Made by a program: the position numbers and the translations under genes. The notes under the pieces are model-generated. The model made no database searches and was not told the origin of the DNA. It was given only the letters and a program-made list of their open reading frames with translations. DNA of 64,000 nt, from positions 341,258,583 through 341,322,582 of the forward strand of contig CM057337.1 of assembly GCA_030015575.1 (NCBI GenBank). The letters run 5' to 3'. Source of the DNA: Agapanthus africanus (Eukaryota; Streptophyta; Magnoliopsida; Asparagales; Amaryllidaceae). Shown here in pieces: positions 12,592 through 23,572 of this stretch (its first letter is position 1; the number at the start of each line of letters is the position of its first letter).

Positions 12592-12852
12592 AGCTAAGGA
12601 AGTGGAGGATCGGATCTATAAAGGTTTTAGCCCCTTTCACTTTTTAGTTAAGTTGTTAACTTGCTAGTTTTTCGCCTATCCTCTAGTCAACGATCTTTGC
12701 TTAGGGTTTCTTGGCAGTATTGCGACTGTACAGGAAACCCTAAGCAAAGATCGTTGACTAGAGGATAGGCGAAAAACTAGCAAGTTGACAACTTAACTAA
12801 AAAGTGAAAGGGGCTACAACCTTTGTAGATCCGGTCCTCCACTTCCTTAGCT
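12592..12852. repeat. 119-nt inverted repeat (fold-back) at the end of the B2 3' LTR
   Basis: Left arm 12592-12710 and right arm 12734-12852 are reverse complements with a few mismatches, separated by 23 nt. The right arm has bases typical of other B LTRs (for example GGTTGTAG read on its sense strand) where the left arm differs. This suggests another copy as template, or later change in the left arm. Confidence 0.88.
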
Positions 12853-12913
12853 TCGCTAGAGTCCGGGATCCGATGATCGCAGCGGAGGGACGTCATCACG
12901 GCACACACTAGAG
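12853..12913 (+). repeat. Direct 49-nt LTR repeat plus a 12-nt inverted LTR-end scrap
   Basis: 12853-12901 repeats 12543-12591 with one visible difference. CACACACTAGAG (12902-12913) is the reverse complement of CTCTAGTGTGTG; the 5' LTR has CTCTAGTGTGT close to its end. The TSD follows directly. Confidence 0.8.
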
Positions 12914-12918
12914 ATTAC

Positions 12919-14470
12919 GAGTAGTGACTCGATGAAATGGCTGGATGCTATGAGATCCAAAATGGAATCCATGTACACCAATAAAGTATGGACTTTAGAA
13001 GTTGCTCCTCCTGAAGTAAAACCAGTTGGATGCAAATGGATCTTCAAAAAGAAGATTGGTGCATTTGGACAAGTGGAAACCTACAAAGCTAGACTCATAG
13101 CCAAAGGTTTTCGTCAAAGACCAGGATTGGACTATGATGAAACCTTTTCACCTGTAGCTATGCTTAAATCCATTCAGATCCTGCTTGCGATTGCTGCCTT
13201 CCATGACTATGAAATCTGGCAGATGGACGTAAAAACAGCTTTTCTAAATGGACATTTAGAAGAGAGTGTTTACATGGATCAACCAGAAGGTTTCTTAGAC
13301 AGTGGGAGCAGCGGAAGAGTCTGCAAGTTGCTTAAATCCATTTATGGATTAAAGCAAGTATCGCGGAGTTGGAACATCTGCTTTGATGAGTTAGTCAAAG
13401 AATTTGACTTTATCAAAAATGTAGATGAACCATGTATTTATAAGAAGATTGTAGAAAGAGCAGTAGTCTTCCTCGTTTTGTACGTCGACGACATACTACT
13501 GATAGGGAATGATATCCTTATGCTACAATCAGTAAAGCTCTTCTTGTCACAGAAATTCTCTATGAAAGACTTGGGAGATGCATCATACATTTTGGGCATT
13601 AAGATCCATCGTGATAGATCTAATAGAATGTTGGGACTTTCACAGTCCAGGTATATTGACACTATACTAAAGAGATTTAGTATGGAAGATTCCAAGCATG
13701 GTAATATGCCCGCATGTCACGGAATCACCCTCTCCAAAGAGATGTCTCCAAAGACTGATGAAGAGAGGGCTCGCATGGGCATTATAGCCTACGCTTCGGC
13801 GGTAGGATCTATAATGTATGCGATGTTATGTACCAGACCGGATGTAGCTTATGCACTTAGTGTGGTAAGCAGGTATCAATCTGACCCAGGTGAGAAACAT
13901 TGGATAGCGGTGAAGAACATTCTCAAGTACCTGAGAAGGACTAAGGAGATGTTCTTAGTTTACGGTAATAAGGACCTCCAGGTAGAGGCTTTTACCGACT
14001 CCGGCTTCCAAAGTGACAAGGATGATTCTAAATCCATTTCGGGTTTTGTGTTTACCCTCAATGGAGGGGAGGTATATTGGAGGAGTTCCAAACAGGATAC
14101 CGTCGCAGACTCAACAATGGAGGCTGAGTATATAGCTGCTAGTGAAGCCGCAAAAGAGGCTGTCTGGATGAGGAAGTTCATTCCTGAACTTCAGGTGGTT
14201 TTGTCCATTGCCAATCCAATACCTTTGTGTTGCGATGATAATGGCGCTGTAGCTTTAGCGAAGGAACCAAGGTCCCATCAGAAATCCAGGCATATCTTAA
14301 GGCGGTTTCACCTGATCAGGGAGATCATGGATCGTCGGGAGATCGAGATACGGAGAGTGGACACAAAAGACAACACGGCAGATCCATTCACTAAGGCCAT
14401 CCCTCAAGTGCAGTTCGAGAGGCTGTTTGAGATGTTGGGCATGCGGTACGCCAGCAACTGGATCTGGTAG
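12919..14470 (+). pseudogene. RT-RNaseH part of the element A polyprotein, open frame without its own start
   Basis: This continues the frame of 38-2416 after removal of B2. The frame is open to TAG at 14468-14470 and would give about 512 residues from the first internal Met. RT shows M-D-V-K-T-A-F-L-N-G and the catalytic Y-V-D-D (13481-13492), then the L-G-D-A-S-Y-I-L-G region. RNaseH shows the E-A-F-T-D-S, M-E-A-E-Y and C-D-D-N-G-A acidic sites and ends D-P-F-T-K-A. All catalytic residues look intact, so this domain decayed little, but it can be translated only as part of the broken polyprotein. Confidence 0.9.
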
Positions 14471-14505
14471 AGACAGTGGGTACTCATTGTGCCAATTATA
14501 GGCCT

Positions 14506-14522
14506 TAGTGCAAGTGGAAGAT
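14506..14522 (+). other. Polypurine tract of element A
   Basis: TAGTGCAAGTGGAAGAT lies directly before the 3' LTR. It differs by one base from the tract of D and B2. Confidence 0.8.
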
Positions 14523-16446
14523 TGTTGGATATATATGCCCAAGAGGCCTTCATTGTATAGGATGCTAGGGATATATATGTAGATGACATTCTTGCTTGAT
14601 ATGATAGTACGCTATTTGGTTTGTCTTTGTCTTAACTTATGATATATTTTACTTGGTATTTATTTATGTATGTTGATAAAGCCCATAGGGTGTTTGCCTG
14701 ACTACCGGCGTTGTGATGGCAGTCATACTTGTGGGAGCTGGATAGTCAATAGGCACATCCTAAGACGTCCCTGGTCGCAAGAGTATCGAGACTGGGCATC
14801 GATACTCTGGACTAGACTGGTGTATACATATCTAGACCTTGAGGAGGGGCGATGGACTGGTCCCGCAGCCATTGGTGGAGTGCACCTATGATTGTATACA
14901 GATGCTCACTGGATGTGAGTACACCGGACAGGACTCGCCGAGAACTGACTGGATGGTATTATACCTAACGTCAGATAGCAGTTCTCAGGTGACATGTGTG
15001 CAAATAGTCCGTTGACTTAAAGTCGTCATTTGTCTCGTGTGAGTTCCCACTGTGCTTTGATTACTACCCTACCACGATTCAAAGGAGTCATGCACATAGG
15101 TTTTAGTTGGGCACAGTCCCGAGCCACGTGAAGGAAGTGAGCGACTGTTAGGGATTCGTCTCTCCCGGTATAAGGAGTTGATATCGCACGGTGATCGGTT
15201 GGTCATTACCATAAGTCCCTGGCCAGGGCTGATTGAGAATTACTGCTGGACTGATCAGTAGATTCTCGGATGGTCTTGAGCCATGCCGACAAGACTTGTA
15301 CGGTTATTAGGGGTCTGACGTCCACTACCTCCCTAAACCATACATGCGACACTCTAAGACGAACAGACCGGACTGCACGGATATTGTCACGGACAGGCTC
15401 AGTAGGATTTCGGATGGGTTACCTCATCGGCTTTCTTATCGACAACTACCTGGGGACCGTTACGTACAGCTAGTGCCGCTTGCGGTCTGTGGTTATACCC
15501 ACTGCCAGCGTAGTAGTCAAGTCTTTAAAGTCCCACACGGAGATTTCCCAAACCCAGGCGAAAAGATATAGAGGTCGTATGGTTTTACGACAAAGGTTCG
15601 GACGCATACGTGTTTAAACGCACGTACGACATTCGGACAGTTTTTACTAGCCGGCTTTGGTTTAAGCTAGATTCTAGTATCAGGTTATTGGATTTATACA
15701 GTCTAAAGTTTTTCCGTGTTTTCACGGATGCGAGGGGCGTTCTCGTAATTTCCGAGAAGCTTCTAGAAGGATGTGACAGGGGGGTTAAGGTGGCATTTTC
15801 ATTAATTGCTTTAGTGACTCATTCATATGATTCATCATATCATTAAATACATCATTAATGCATCATTAATGATCTAATGACTCACATGATGAATCACTCT
15901 TCTTGAATAAATGAAGCATGGTGAATAATCATTTAATTGATATTATTTGATAATTCATTATGTTTGATATATTCAAGTGAGAAGCTTTTCTATTCTCATT
16001 ATCATCTTCACCTTCTCTCTCCTCAAGCTCTCTCTCCTTCTCCAAACCCTAATCCTACCACTCATGAGTTGAGTACAAGGATTAGTAAAGACTAAACACT
16101 CCATTACCTAACTCTACATCACCTTAGTTACTTTAATTAGCAACTAAAGAAACTAAGTAACCTCAAGTTTATAGGTAATAGCTTGGATTAGGGTTCTCGG
16201 GTGGATCGTCTATCACGGAAGGAAGCCGAAGAGGACGTGGAGATCCAAGGAGGCCGTAGAGATCGTAAAGATGAAGGACTAGAATCGTTTGGTATAATCT
16301 CTTTACATAGTAGCTTAGAACTCTATGCTTATTGTTAAGTTTTGGTTAGCAAAGATCTTCGGTTAGTCGATGTTTGTTTTAGAACAAGATCGTTTTTCAT
16401 ATTTCCGCCTCCCCGCAACTCGTGGGGTGTTGCACATCGACTTACA
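14523..16446 (+). repeat. 3' LTR of element A
   Basis: It begins TGTTGGATATATATGCCC and ends CGACTTACA, about 1.92 kb. The first kilobase shares blocks with the LTRs of B, C and D, including GGTATTATACC near 14955 and a T-C-T-C-T-C-C-C-G-G-T-A-T block near 15165. The rest is AT-rich and specific. The matching 5' LTR is outside the window, so age cannot be read. Confidence 0.85.
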
Positions 16447-16879
16447 AATGTCATGGACATAATTTCAAAAAGTTATATCTCACTTTATAAAAAATAAACA
16501 TACAGATATATCAGTTTGAAATTGGTGCATAAAAACGGATATTCAAAACCAAAAGTTTGTCGTCACAGGTGATTTCCTCAAATATCACCAATTTCAACGA
16601 ATTCCAATATAATGAGGATGATCACCTAATTCCCAATAATTTATTCCCACTCATCATCTGTAAAACCATACAGATGTGAGAATCAAACCTGGTAAATACA
16701 TACCCTGGAGTAAAGATCTAATTGGGAAATCCGTTTTCAATTAACAACGCATAGTGAAACCGAAATATGAAAATGCTTCGAAAGGGTATCCGGGTATTCC
16801 TAGTAATGCCTCTTCCATTATCCAGATTCATGACTGTAACCGTATATTTCCTTGCTATCTCTCCAAATCCCTTTATTTG

Positions 16880-17650
16880 TTTTTACTCATTACCTTTTGT
16901 ACACCTCCCTTAGGCTAATTGGTTTTCTTTCTTCCCTACCGTTCGGCACCAGCCTATGGTTTGGAAGAAGACCATCCAATAAGCGTAATAGGTGTACTCT
17001 CCTAATCCTAGGAGTACTCGCAACTTGAGAGAAGGTAAAGATGAAAGACAACTGAATAAACCTTATTCTATTTCTCCTGAACCAGAATCCATCCTCGAAC
17101 TGTAACAAGTTCCTTCGAGTTCGTATATAACCATACGATGGATTATCCAATAAATGTGGATCTTCATAATGATACGGAGTGTTCTGGAGAAATAAAAAGG
17201 TGAAGTAGGAGTGGCGATGAGATACGTGGTTTGGTCATGAATGATTGCAGTCGCAGTTTACTTTGCCCTCTTTCTAATCCCTTTATCTGTCTTTACTTAT
17301 TACCTTCTGTACACTATACTTAGGTTAATTGGTTTTCTTCTTTCCTTACCTATCGGCACCTGCCTATGGTATGGAAGAAGATTATCCAATAAGCGCAATA
17401 GGTGTACCCTTTCCTAATCTAGGAGCCCTCACAACCTGAAAGAAGGTAAAATGAAAAGACAACTGAATAGTCCTATTCAATTTCTCCAGAACCGGAAACC
17501 ATCCTCGAATCTGAAATAAGTTTCTTCGAGTTCGTATATAACTATACGATGGTCTTATCCAATAAAAGGGATCTTCGTAGTAATACGAAATGTTACGGAG
17601 AAATTCAAAGGGTAAAAGTTGGAGTGGCAATGATGTATGCAACATTGACA
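16880..17650 (-). repeat. Two tandem units in place of gag (C3 copy)
   Basis: Units at about 16911-17220 and 17331-17640 share CGTATATAAC(C/T)ATACGATGG, CGGCACC and CAATAAGCG blocks. The same pair is in C1 (31610-32202, continuing at 41753) and C2 (36700-37430). Short open frames of 80-105 residues fall in these units, but 1-nt indels between copies shift their frames. Confidence 0.8.
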
Positions 17651-17725
17651 ATCCAAAAGCCAGTGTTTTAAGAAGGTTCGGTTAACATGGTTACTGAGTT
17701 ATAGTCTAGGGTCGGGCCATGGTCG

Positions 17726-17760
17726 CTGCCAAAGAGAGAGAGAAAAGAAACACTCTGCGT
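17726..17760 (-). promoter_or_regulatory. Splice-acceptor-like site of C3
   Basis: On the minus strand a GAGTGTTTC stretch and CT run end in TTTGGCAG, followed by CGACCATGG. It is the same layout as in C1 and C2. Confidence 0.42.
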
Positions 17761-20308
17761 GCACTCTAACCTAGATCATAATGGTTAATCACTTTATCTA
17801 ATCAGAATGTCTCCTACTGTATTCTCAAATTCTCCTCCAAACCTGAATGAAGAATAAGTCGGGATCATCTAAAATCACCCGAGGAGTAAACCAACTCATC
17901 AGTGGGTTTCGGGATCCAACTATCATCGCATGATAACCTGATGGAATCCACTCATGTTATCACACACCAGAAGGTATGCGCATACCCAGAAAGTTTCCTA
18001 TATGTTTGAAACTCCCGATATGATTTTTACCCCATGCTCTTTTGACCTTGACTAAGGCCAACAAATCATAAGTCACATGTCAAGTTCTACCCGTCATTGT
18101 CCAGTTTAATTTCAGTCTACCCGTACTCGCCCTTGACTAGGGCCAACAATACTATACGACTGTCCCAAACCAATGCATCTATCTATGCAACAGAAAAGTA
18201 ACAAGTAGCTACTATACACTATGCCTTGACTAAGGCCAACAAACATAGCATGAATACTATATGCTACCCATCTGAAATGACGGAGGGCTACGAATGGTTT
18301 TTGGTGAAAAACCTTTAACGTAATGAATTTGATATCATTGAAGGAACCGAATAGCCTTTTACAAATATATAGTGGAGAAAACCTTTGCTAAAAAGGTCAC
18401 TCCCGGTGAAGGGATCTCGGCTCTTTCTTCGAGGAATGAGGTTCAGGATATTCCAACTGAATACCGCTATGCAAAGTGAAAAGTAATCGACTATAGTGAA
18501 GTTATTACCCTGACGCAAACTCCTGCCTAAAGGGACTTTCCCGATGAATGGATCTCGGCCCTTGCCTCGTCGAATGAGGTGCTGGATATTCATAACCGAT
18601 TACCGCTTTGCAAAACAAAAGAGAACGTCCTTGTAATAATAGCTTTTTAAAATTGTTCCAACAACATCAGTTAGGTCTGTTTTTCTTGCATTGATCAGAA
18701 TCAATGCAGTCCCATCAATTAATCACACCAAAAGAAACGAAAATATGACGTACGTATATGCCATCCGCATTCGCCACTGGGTCCCGTCATCACTCGTTAG
18801 GTTACTTAACTAACGACAGAGCGGGGACTGGACTAGCGCGGTTGTAAAAGATATACAACATCTACTAGTATATATACAACAATATATAATAATCGCTCCA
18901 GGTATGATAAACGCAACATCACAAACAAGCGATAAGCATCACAGAACAATACAAATAATCTGGGAGCCCCGGGTTTCCTTTGAGCCGCAAGTGAAACCCG
19001 ACGTTCCCCGGGTCATGTGGATAGCCTGTACAATGAAAACCTAGACCCCTATTAGTGCGGCAAGTTACCCGCCAAAACCAGAAGCGTGGCCGCCCTCTTC
19101 ATCAAAGTGAATGGACCACCCAGCATATCACGGAATCCGGTAACTTGAGCACCCCACTTTGGGTCAACCTATACCCCCTACGAGTGCGGTGATTGATCGT
19201 ATTTTTCGATGTTCTCACTTCTTCATGATTTTAAAAGAAAGTAATAGTTGTAAAGAAGAAGCGATGATGTGTAATCAAAGAATTTATAACCGCAATCAAT
19301 AACGGTGTCGATGTAGCTTCATTAATGAGAACGGATCGTCCACAGAGATTCGTGTATTTATTCAATCTTGCTTTAGATGAATTGAAAGAAAAGAAAATTC
19401 AAGAAAGCAATTCAAGATTCATTTGAGTTTATCATTTTCAAGAAAATCAAGAAAGTGTTCAAGAATTATTAATCAAAAAATTATCCACAATCACTTGGAA
19501 TTATCAAGAATATGAAGAATAGCTTGTAGGAATCGATAGGAATTTGTAGCAATGATGAATACTAATAATGACTCATCTTATCTATTGATGAATTATATCT
19601 AGAAAAATGATGAATGAAGATTAGGGATCTTTTGAAGAAACTTGGGTTTCTCCTTTACTATCCCTTGTCTTTTCATTGATCATCATTCAAATCTAGCCTT
19701 TAGCAAGGAGAATTATCAATCGTTTAATCCCTAATTTGCAACGAAATTATCAAGAACAGTGATCTCGCTCCAAATTAGGTCATCGATGATTCTTTTTCCA
19801 GAAGTTCACAATTCTCATAAGACATAATATTAGTTTAGGATTTCATCATCATTTGATCTACCGAATCCCTCGATTCCTTTACAAGCGGAGATTTACTCAC
19901 ACATTATGAAAATTAGAGATTCAAGAAGTAGAAATTTCATAATGCATGAATTTAAACAAAATGATAATTAACAATTTATCACCTTTATTAAATCTTCTTC
20001 AAATTTACATCTCTCAATTCGAGGTTACAAGAACTAGCTCTCGATCGCTCCTTTGAAAAGAGAATTTGTCATCGATTTTTGCGTGGCTCGATCGCCGTAA
20101 GACGTGGATCGGTTGCGGATCTCTTGTTCTTGATGACGATTGGCATTACAATAAAGGATCTTCGAAGTCTTCGCTTGATGTTGCTTCTCAATTGATTCTT
20201 GATTTGATTTGGATTTTAGATTTGATTTGGATTTGGGTTTGGATGAAACTTTGTCACTAAGATTCAACCACTAAAAATGAACAACCTTTACAGTGAAGCC
20301 CTAGCTCC

Positions 20309-20317
20309 CTTTTTATA
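20309..20317 (-). promoter_or_regulatory. TATA box in the gypsy LTR
   Basis: TATAAAAAG on the minus strand, about 640 nt into the LTR, is followed by a sequence suited to a 5' untranslated region. It is a good match to the plant consensus. Confidence 0.55.
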
Positions 20318-20329
20318 GTCCTTCTCAAT

Positions 20330-20470
20330 CTTCCACTAGAAGCTAGGTTAATCTTCTCAAACAAGCTAGGTAGTTATGAAGCTTGCATAAGAAGCTTGGT
20401 TGTTGAAGGGAAGCTTGTGGAGTAAGCTAGGAAGTTCGAAGCGTCTTGAAGAAGCTAGGAGGTTACAGGG
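20330..20470 (-). repeat. Short degenerate AGAAGCTAGG-type repeats in the gypsy U3
   Basis: Variants of (A/G)AAGCT(A/T)GG recur about every 15-30 nt just upstream of the TATA box. Such repeats are often enhancer-like in LTRs; function here is inferred only. Confidence 0.5.
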
Positions 20471-20510
20471 AACATTCTGGAGAAGTTTCAACGCTGGCGC
20501 CCCCAACTCG

Positions 20511-20560
20511 GCCGTGGATCCACGGCGGATCGGGCTGAATCGGCCGCGGTTCCGCGGCCG
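20511..20560. other. GC-rich palindromes in the gypsy LTR
   Basis: GCCGTGGATCCACGGC (20511-20526) is a perfect palindrome, and CGGCCGCGG-TT-CCGCGGCCG (20541-20560) is a perfect hairpin. The second resembles the GCGGTTCCGCGGC hairpins of the copia leaders, although this is a different superfamily and the site lies upstream of the TATA box. Confidence 0.8.
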
Positions 20561-20956
20561 TTTGAAGAGATCTCTGGATGTTATTTCTAGGGTATTCTAG
20601 TATTGGCATTTGGGTCTTCTTCTGATGTATGGAATCTTATTTTCTTTTCTGAATCTCTGCCATATTCCAAGTCTTTGACTTGCTGCATTTTATCGGCAAA
20701 TTTGCGATTCCAGTTCTTTGACCTGAATAATTTTCTGCACAAAATCTTGATGAAAAGTGCTGAGATATACAATATCATCCGTGAAGTAATAAACACACAA
20801 TTTCCCTCCATAATGTCGGTTATAAAGTATAACACATGTTAAATGATCTTTTCCATACAAACTGCAAATATGTATTATTTTATACCAAACACCTTTAGAT
20901 GATTAGAAAGAGTAAGGAAATTGTCGTGTTGAAAGTGCAGTATTTTCGACTGAACA

Positions 20957-22623
20957 AATTCCCCCAAACTTGATTTTGATCGTCTCGAGCAAACTTCTTT
21001 TATTCAAGAGAAGGAGAAATAACGAAAAAAGAAAAACTAACTAGCACACTTTCGTAGGCAACACGATTGCACTGAGCACGTGCAACAAGCTTTTAAACCT
21101 CTACGTGTCCCTAGTAGGAGGAGTGGTCTCCTGAAGGTTTTCAGTGGATTACACCCACAAAATCCTATAATAAAAGGAAGACTGTGAAAGTTAAATATAA
21201 AGATAAGAATTATAAAAGAAAGAACTTGAAAATCAGAGTTTTCAACTACACTAGCTTTTCGGTTGTCATGAGCCCTATCTTAATAGTCATGAAAAGACGT
21301 TAGAAATCACATCATCTCTCAATAAAACATCGCCTTTATTCTTCATTCCTACCTTTCTTCCAAACATTGATCATATACCCCTACGTGTGTGTAAAAGACA
21401 TCCCTACACTCGGAGAATTCAATTCAAGCTATCATACTCTTGTCCATCTACCTCAGTACTTATTAGTCAGTGAATATTTTGGATGGAATTGCTTACACAT
21501 TTTTCATGCGACCGTTAATGCTTCTTGAGGTACTAACCGACCGATTACTCATGTGCTTGCAGATTAGGCGTAAGTAGCAATTTTCTCGTCTTGCAACACC
21601 TATGGCTTAGCAGTGACTCTCAAACCAGTTGGTCAAAGGCACTAGGTGATGAAGCACCCACGCTACAATTTTTTATGCTGTCTTGGTGATTACAAAACCA
21701 GTGTTCATTTTTTCTTCACCATTTTCTCTTTTATTTTTCATTTTTATTTTCATCGTACTTTGGATTTTAGATAAGAGCATTTCAAGGTATCCTCTATTAT
21801 CCCAAGTTTCAAGACGTGTGTAAGCGCGTATAGTAGGGTATCAACATTCAGATGTTTGGCTTCCAGAATAGGAACTATTTTTCAGACTTATTTTTAACTC
21901 AGATTGGTGACTTCATTCATCTTACTAACCCTTGGGACAATGGCTCATGACTACTTATTACTAGTTCCATTTAAGAAAACATTTAACTTTCTTGGTTTTC
22001 TTAAATCTTTCCAATCTTTTAGATGTAGTTTTTCACTTTCTAATCTTTCATTATAAATTTTTAAATTCTAAATATATATATATATATTATATGTTTTGTT
22101 TTGTGCTGATGCAAAGTATGACGCAAAGTGATGCGTAAATAAGCACAAACCTCCCCCAAACTTGTTTATAACAGTGTCCTCACTGTTGCCATCTGTTAAA
22201 TCTCAAAAACCTGTAAGCTTGAGAGGAAAAGTTATTAATGGGGACAAGAATATATGAACGTGAAAATCCTCCCCCAAACTTATTTTTGGCTCACCATTTT
22301 TTGAGGACAACTTTTATTTTCAAGAGCCAAAAATATACCCCTCCAAACTTGAGTTAAACAATATTAAGTATTTTAAGATCATAAGAGGGGGGTAAAGTTA
22401 GTCAATGCAAAGCCTAACAAAGACCGAAAGTCAACATCAACCATTCAAAGATTTTATCGATGAAACACACCGGTTGGTGGAAGAACTTGTTGTATAGAGC
22501 CACGAAGAAGTGGGGAAGAGATAAGTGGTGTGATGGAAAAGATTTGCGTCTCAAACTGGAGAGATGACACAATGATAATGATGATGGATTACTCGCATTC
22601 TTGTAATTGTCAAGAAGAAGGGG
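20957..22623 (-). other. Gypsy 3' region with polypurine tracts, no gene
   Basis: About 1.7 kb of AT-rich sequence. On the minus strand AAGTTTGGGGG tracts occur near 22270, 22155 and 20961; the last abuts the LTR and is the likely polypurine tract. A TA-repeat run lies near 22072-22090. I see no coding sequence. Confidence 0.6.
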
Positions 22624-23335
22624 TCATAGTTCAATTTCTTTGTTTTGGGGTTGATTCATCACAACTCCCATGTCAGCTAAGAATGCGAGTTCATTAGCGA
22701 AGCTTTCATTGATATCCCGAGGAATAATGTCATCGGAAAGAACGGGATGATACTCAGACTCCATAACAGGTTCATAATCAACGTTAGATGTTGACCCGGA
22801 CAACTCGAAAGAAGGGTCCGTATGTGTATGATACATATCTGGGTCAAACAACAACGTATGAAAAGAGTCTAAATAAGTATCGTGAAGCTGTTCAAATTCG
22901 CTGCTGTCGACATCTATTAATTCGACAGAACATACCCGAGCATGAGGTTCGGAGGGTTGACTTCCCAACTTGTAAATGTTAAGCTCAATTCACTTATTTC
23001 CAAAGGATAGGTTCATAAAGCTGTTTCGACAATTGATTACAGCATTGGAAATAGCAAAAAAGGTCGACCGAGAATCATCAGAATTTGGTTCCGTGAGTTT
23101 GCTACAGTCTGTGTATCTATAACAATAAAGTCCACAGGGAATATAAATTCCCCGATTTTTATCAACACATCCTCAAGCTCACCCCTAGGTTTGGTGATAG
23201 ATCTATCGGTCATTGAGAGAGTTGTGTGCGCGGGCTTTAACTCTCCGATACCTAATTGCTCTTAGACAGAATATGGAAGCAAGTTCACACTAGCGCCTAA
23301 ATCGAGTAAAGCATGATTGATATTTTTACCCCCAA
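22624..23335 (-). pseudogene. Retropepsin remnant of an Athila/Tat-like gag-pro
   Basis: On the minus strand the frame shows L-L-D-L-G-A-S-V-N-L-L-P (active-site Asp codon near 23303), then a stop after P-Y-S-V. It continues with G-E-L-K-P, D-V-L-I-K-I-G-E-F-I-F-P-V-D-F and I-L-G-R-P-F-F-A-I-S-N-A-V-I-N-C-R. A second stop follows in F-G-N-K-stop-I-E-L-N. Beyond that, 114 residues are open to TAG/TGA-type termination at 22624. The family normally continues into RT, which is deleted here. It is inactive. Confidence 0.82.
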
Positions 23336-23572
23336 TAGATCTATTCTCTTTTAGGTATTCTAGAAATTCCGTGCTTAAGTGCTCTCCTCCTCTATCAGAT
23401 CAGAGGATCTTGATACTTTTACCAGTCCGGTTCTCTACTTCGTTTCTGTATTCTTTGAATTTCTCTAAAGGTTCAGATTTACGTTTAATAAGATACACAT
23501 ACCCGAACCTAGAGAGTTCATCAGTGAATATGATGAAGAATGAGAACCCACCCCTTACATGTATTGACATCG
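23336..23572 (-). pseudogene. Copia integrase core scrap
   Basis: On the minus strand it reads F-I-I-F-T-D-E-L-S-R-F-G, then Y-L-I-K-R-K-S-E-P, then K-S-I-K-I-L-stop-S-D-R-G-G-E, and ends near Y-L-K-E-N. It matches the integrase core of D but is clearly diverged. The stop is the Arg codon before the catalytic Asp mutated to TGA (near 23400). It joins gypsy sequence on one side and the B1 LTR on the other. Confidence 0.78.

Larger units (their letters stand above)
2417..12913 (+). mobile_element. Non-autonomous Ty1-copia element B2, nested in element A
   Basis: It has two LTRs starting TGTTAGTTATATG (2417 and 10581), a decayed primer-binding site, a leader of about 3.1 kb, a pol pseudogene without gag, a polypurine tract, and the TSD ATTAC. 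B3 (55458 onward) carries the same gag deletion and the same pol lesions, so these were fixed before the copies spread. The 3' end of the second LTR has been replaced by an inverted and direct repeat structure (12592-12913). Confidence 0.92.
10581..12913 (+). repeat. 3' LTR of B2, with a rearranged terminus
   Basis: It matches the 5' LTR from TGTTAGTTATATG to about 12710. The expected last 100-110 nt are missing. In their place are a spacer, an inverted 119-nt copy, a direct 49-nt copy and a 12-nt inverted scrap of the LTR end, after which the TSD follows. Confidence 0.9.
1..16446 (+). mobile_element. Ty1-copia element A, 5'-truncated by the window edge, split by nested B2
   Basis: The window opens about 40 nt before the gag start, so the 5' LTR and leader lie outside. 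Visible parts in order are gag-pro-integrase (38-2416), the nested B2 element (2417-12913), RT-RNaseH (12919-14470), a polypurine tract and the 3' LTR (14523-16446). Removing B2 and one TSD copy restores an in-frame join, reading Q-A-I-T-S-S-D-S-M-K-W across the site, where D has the related stretch Q-A-V-Q-S-V-D-S-V-K-W. The protein is close to that of D throughout, so A is an older relative of the autonomous lineage. It carries one frameshift and three nonsense codons and cannot make a full polyprotein. Confidence 0.93.
16447..19189 (-). mobile_element. C3, truncated C-family copia fragment (gag-site repeats plus leader)
   Basis: Read on the minus strand the order is leader, splice-like site, then the tandem repeats that take the place of gag. 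It matches the minus-oriented C2 over about 36363-38847. It is cut by the LTR of A on one side and by the gypsy LTR on the other; no LTR of its own remains. A may have inserted into it, but no TSD can be checked. Confidence 0.82.
19190..20956 (-). repeat. Putative gypsy LTR
   Basis: On the minus strand it would begin TGTTCAGTCG directly after AAGTTTGGGGGAATT and end near ACGATCAATCA. It contains a TATA box, GC-rich palindromes and short AAGCT-type repeats. Because only one copy is present, the far end is placed where C3 stops and could be off by several bases. Confidence 0.6.
19190..23335 (-). mobile_element. Deleted Ty3-gypsy element (Athila/Tat-like), minus strand
   Basis: On the minus strand a retropepsin remnant (23335-22624) is followed by about 1.7 kb of noncoding 3' region with several AAGTTTGGGGG tracts, then a putative LTR (20956-19190). 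RT, RNaseH and integrase are absent. The D-L-G-A-S and I-L-G-R-P-F protease motifs followed by I-N-C-R-N are typical of Athila/Tat gag-pro. Only one LTR is seen, so the outer limits are inferred from where similarity to C3 and to the copia scrap stops. Confidence 0.72.

Noticed and set aside
20034..20267. Lys/Ser/Asn-rich frame on the minus strand of the gypsy LTR
   Set aside because: It is made of short GATTTGG-type repeats downstream of the TATA box; probably untranslated leader.
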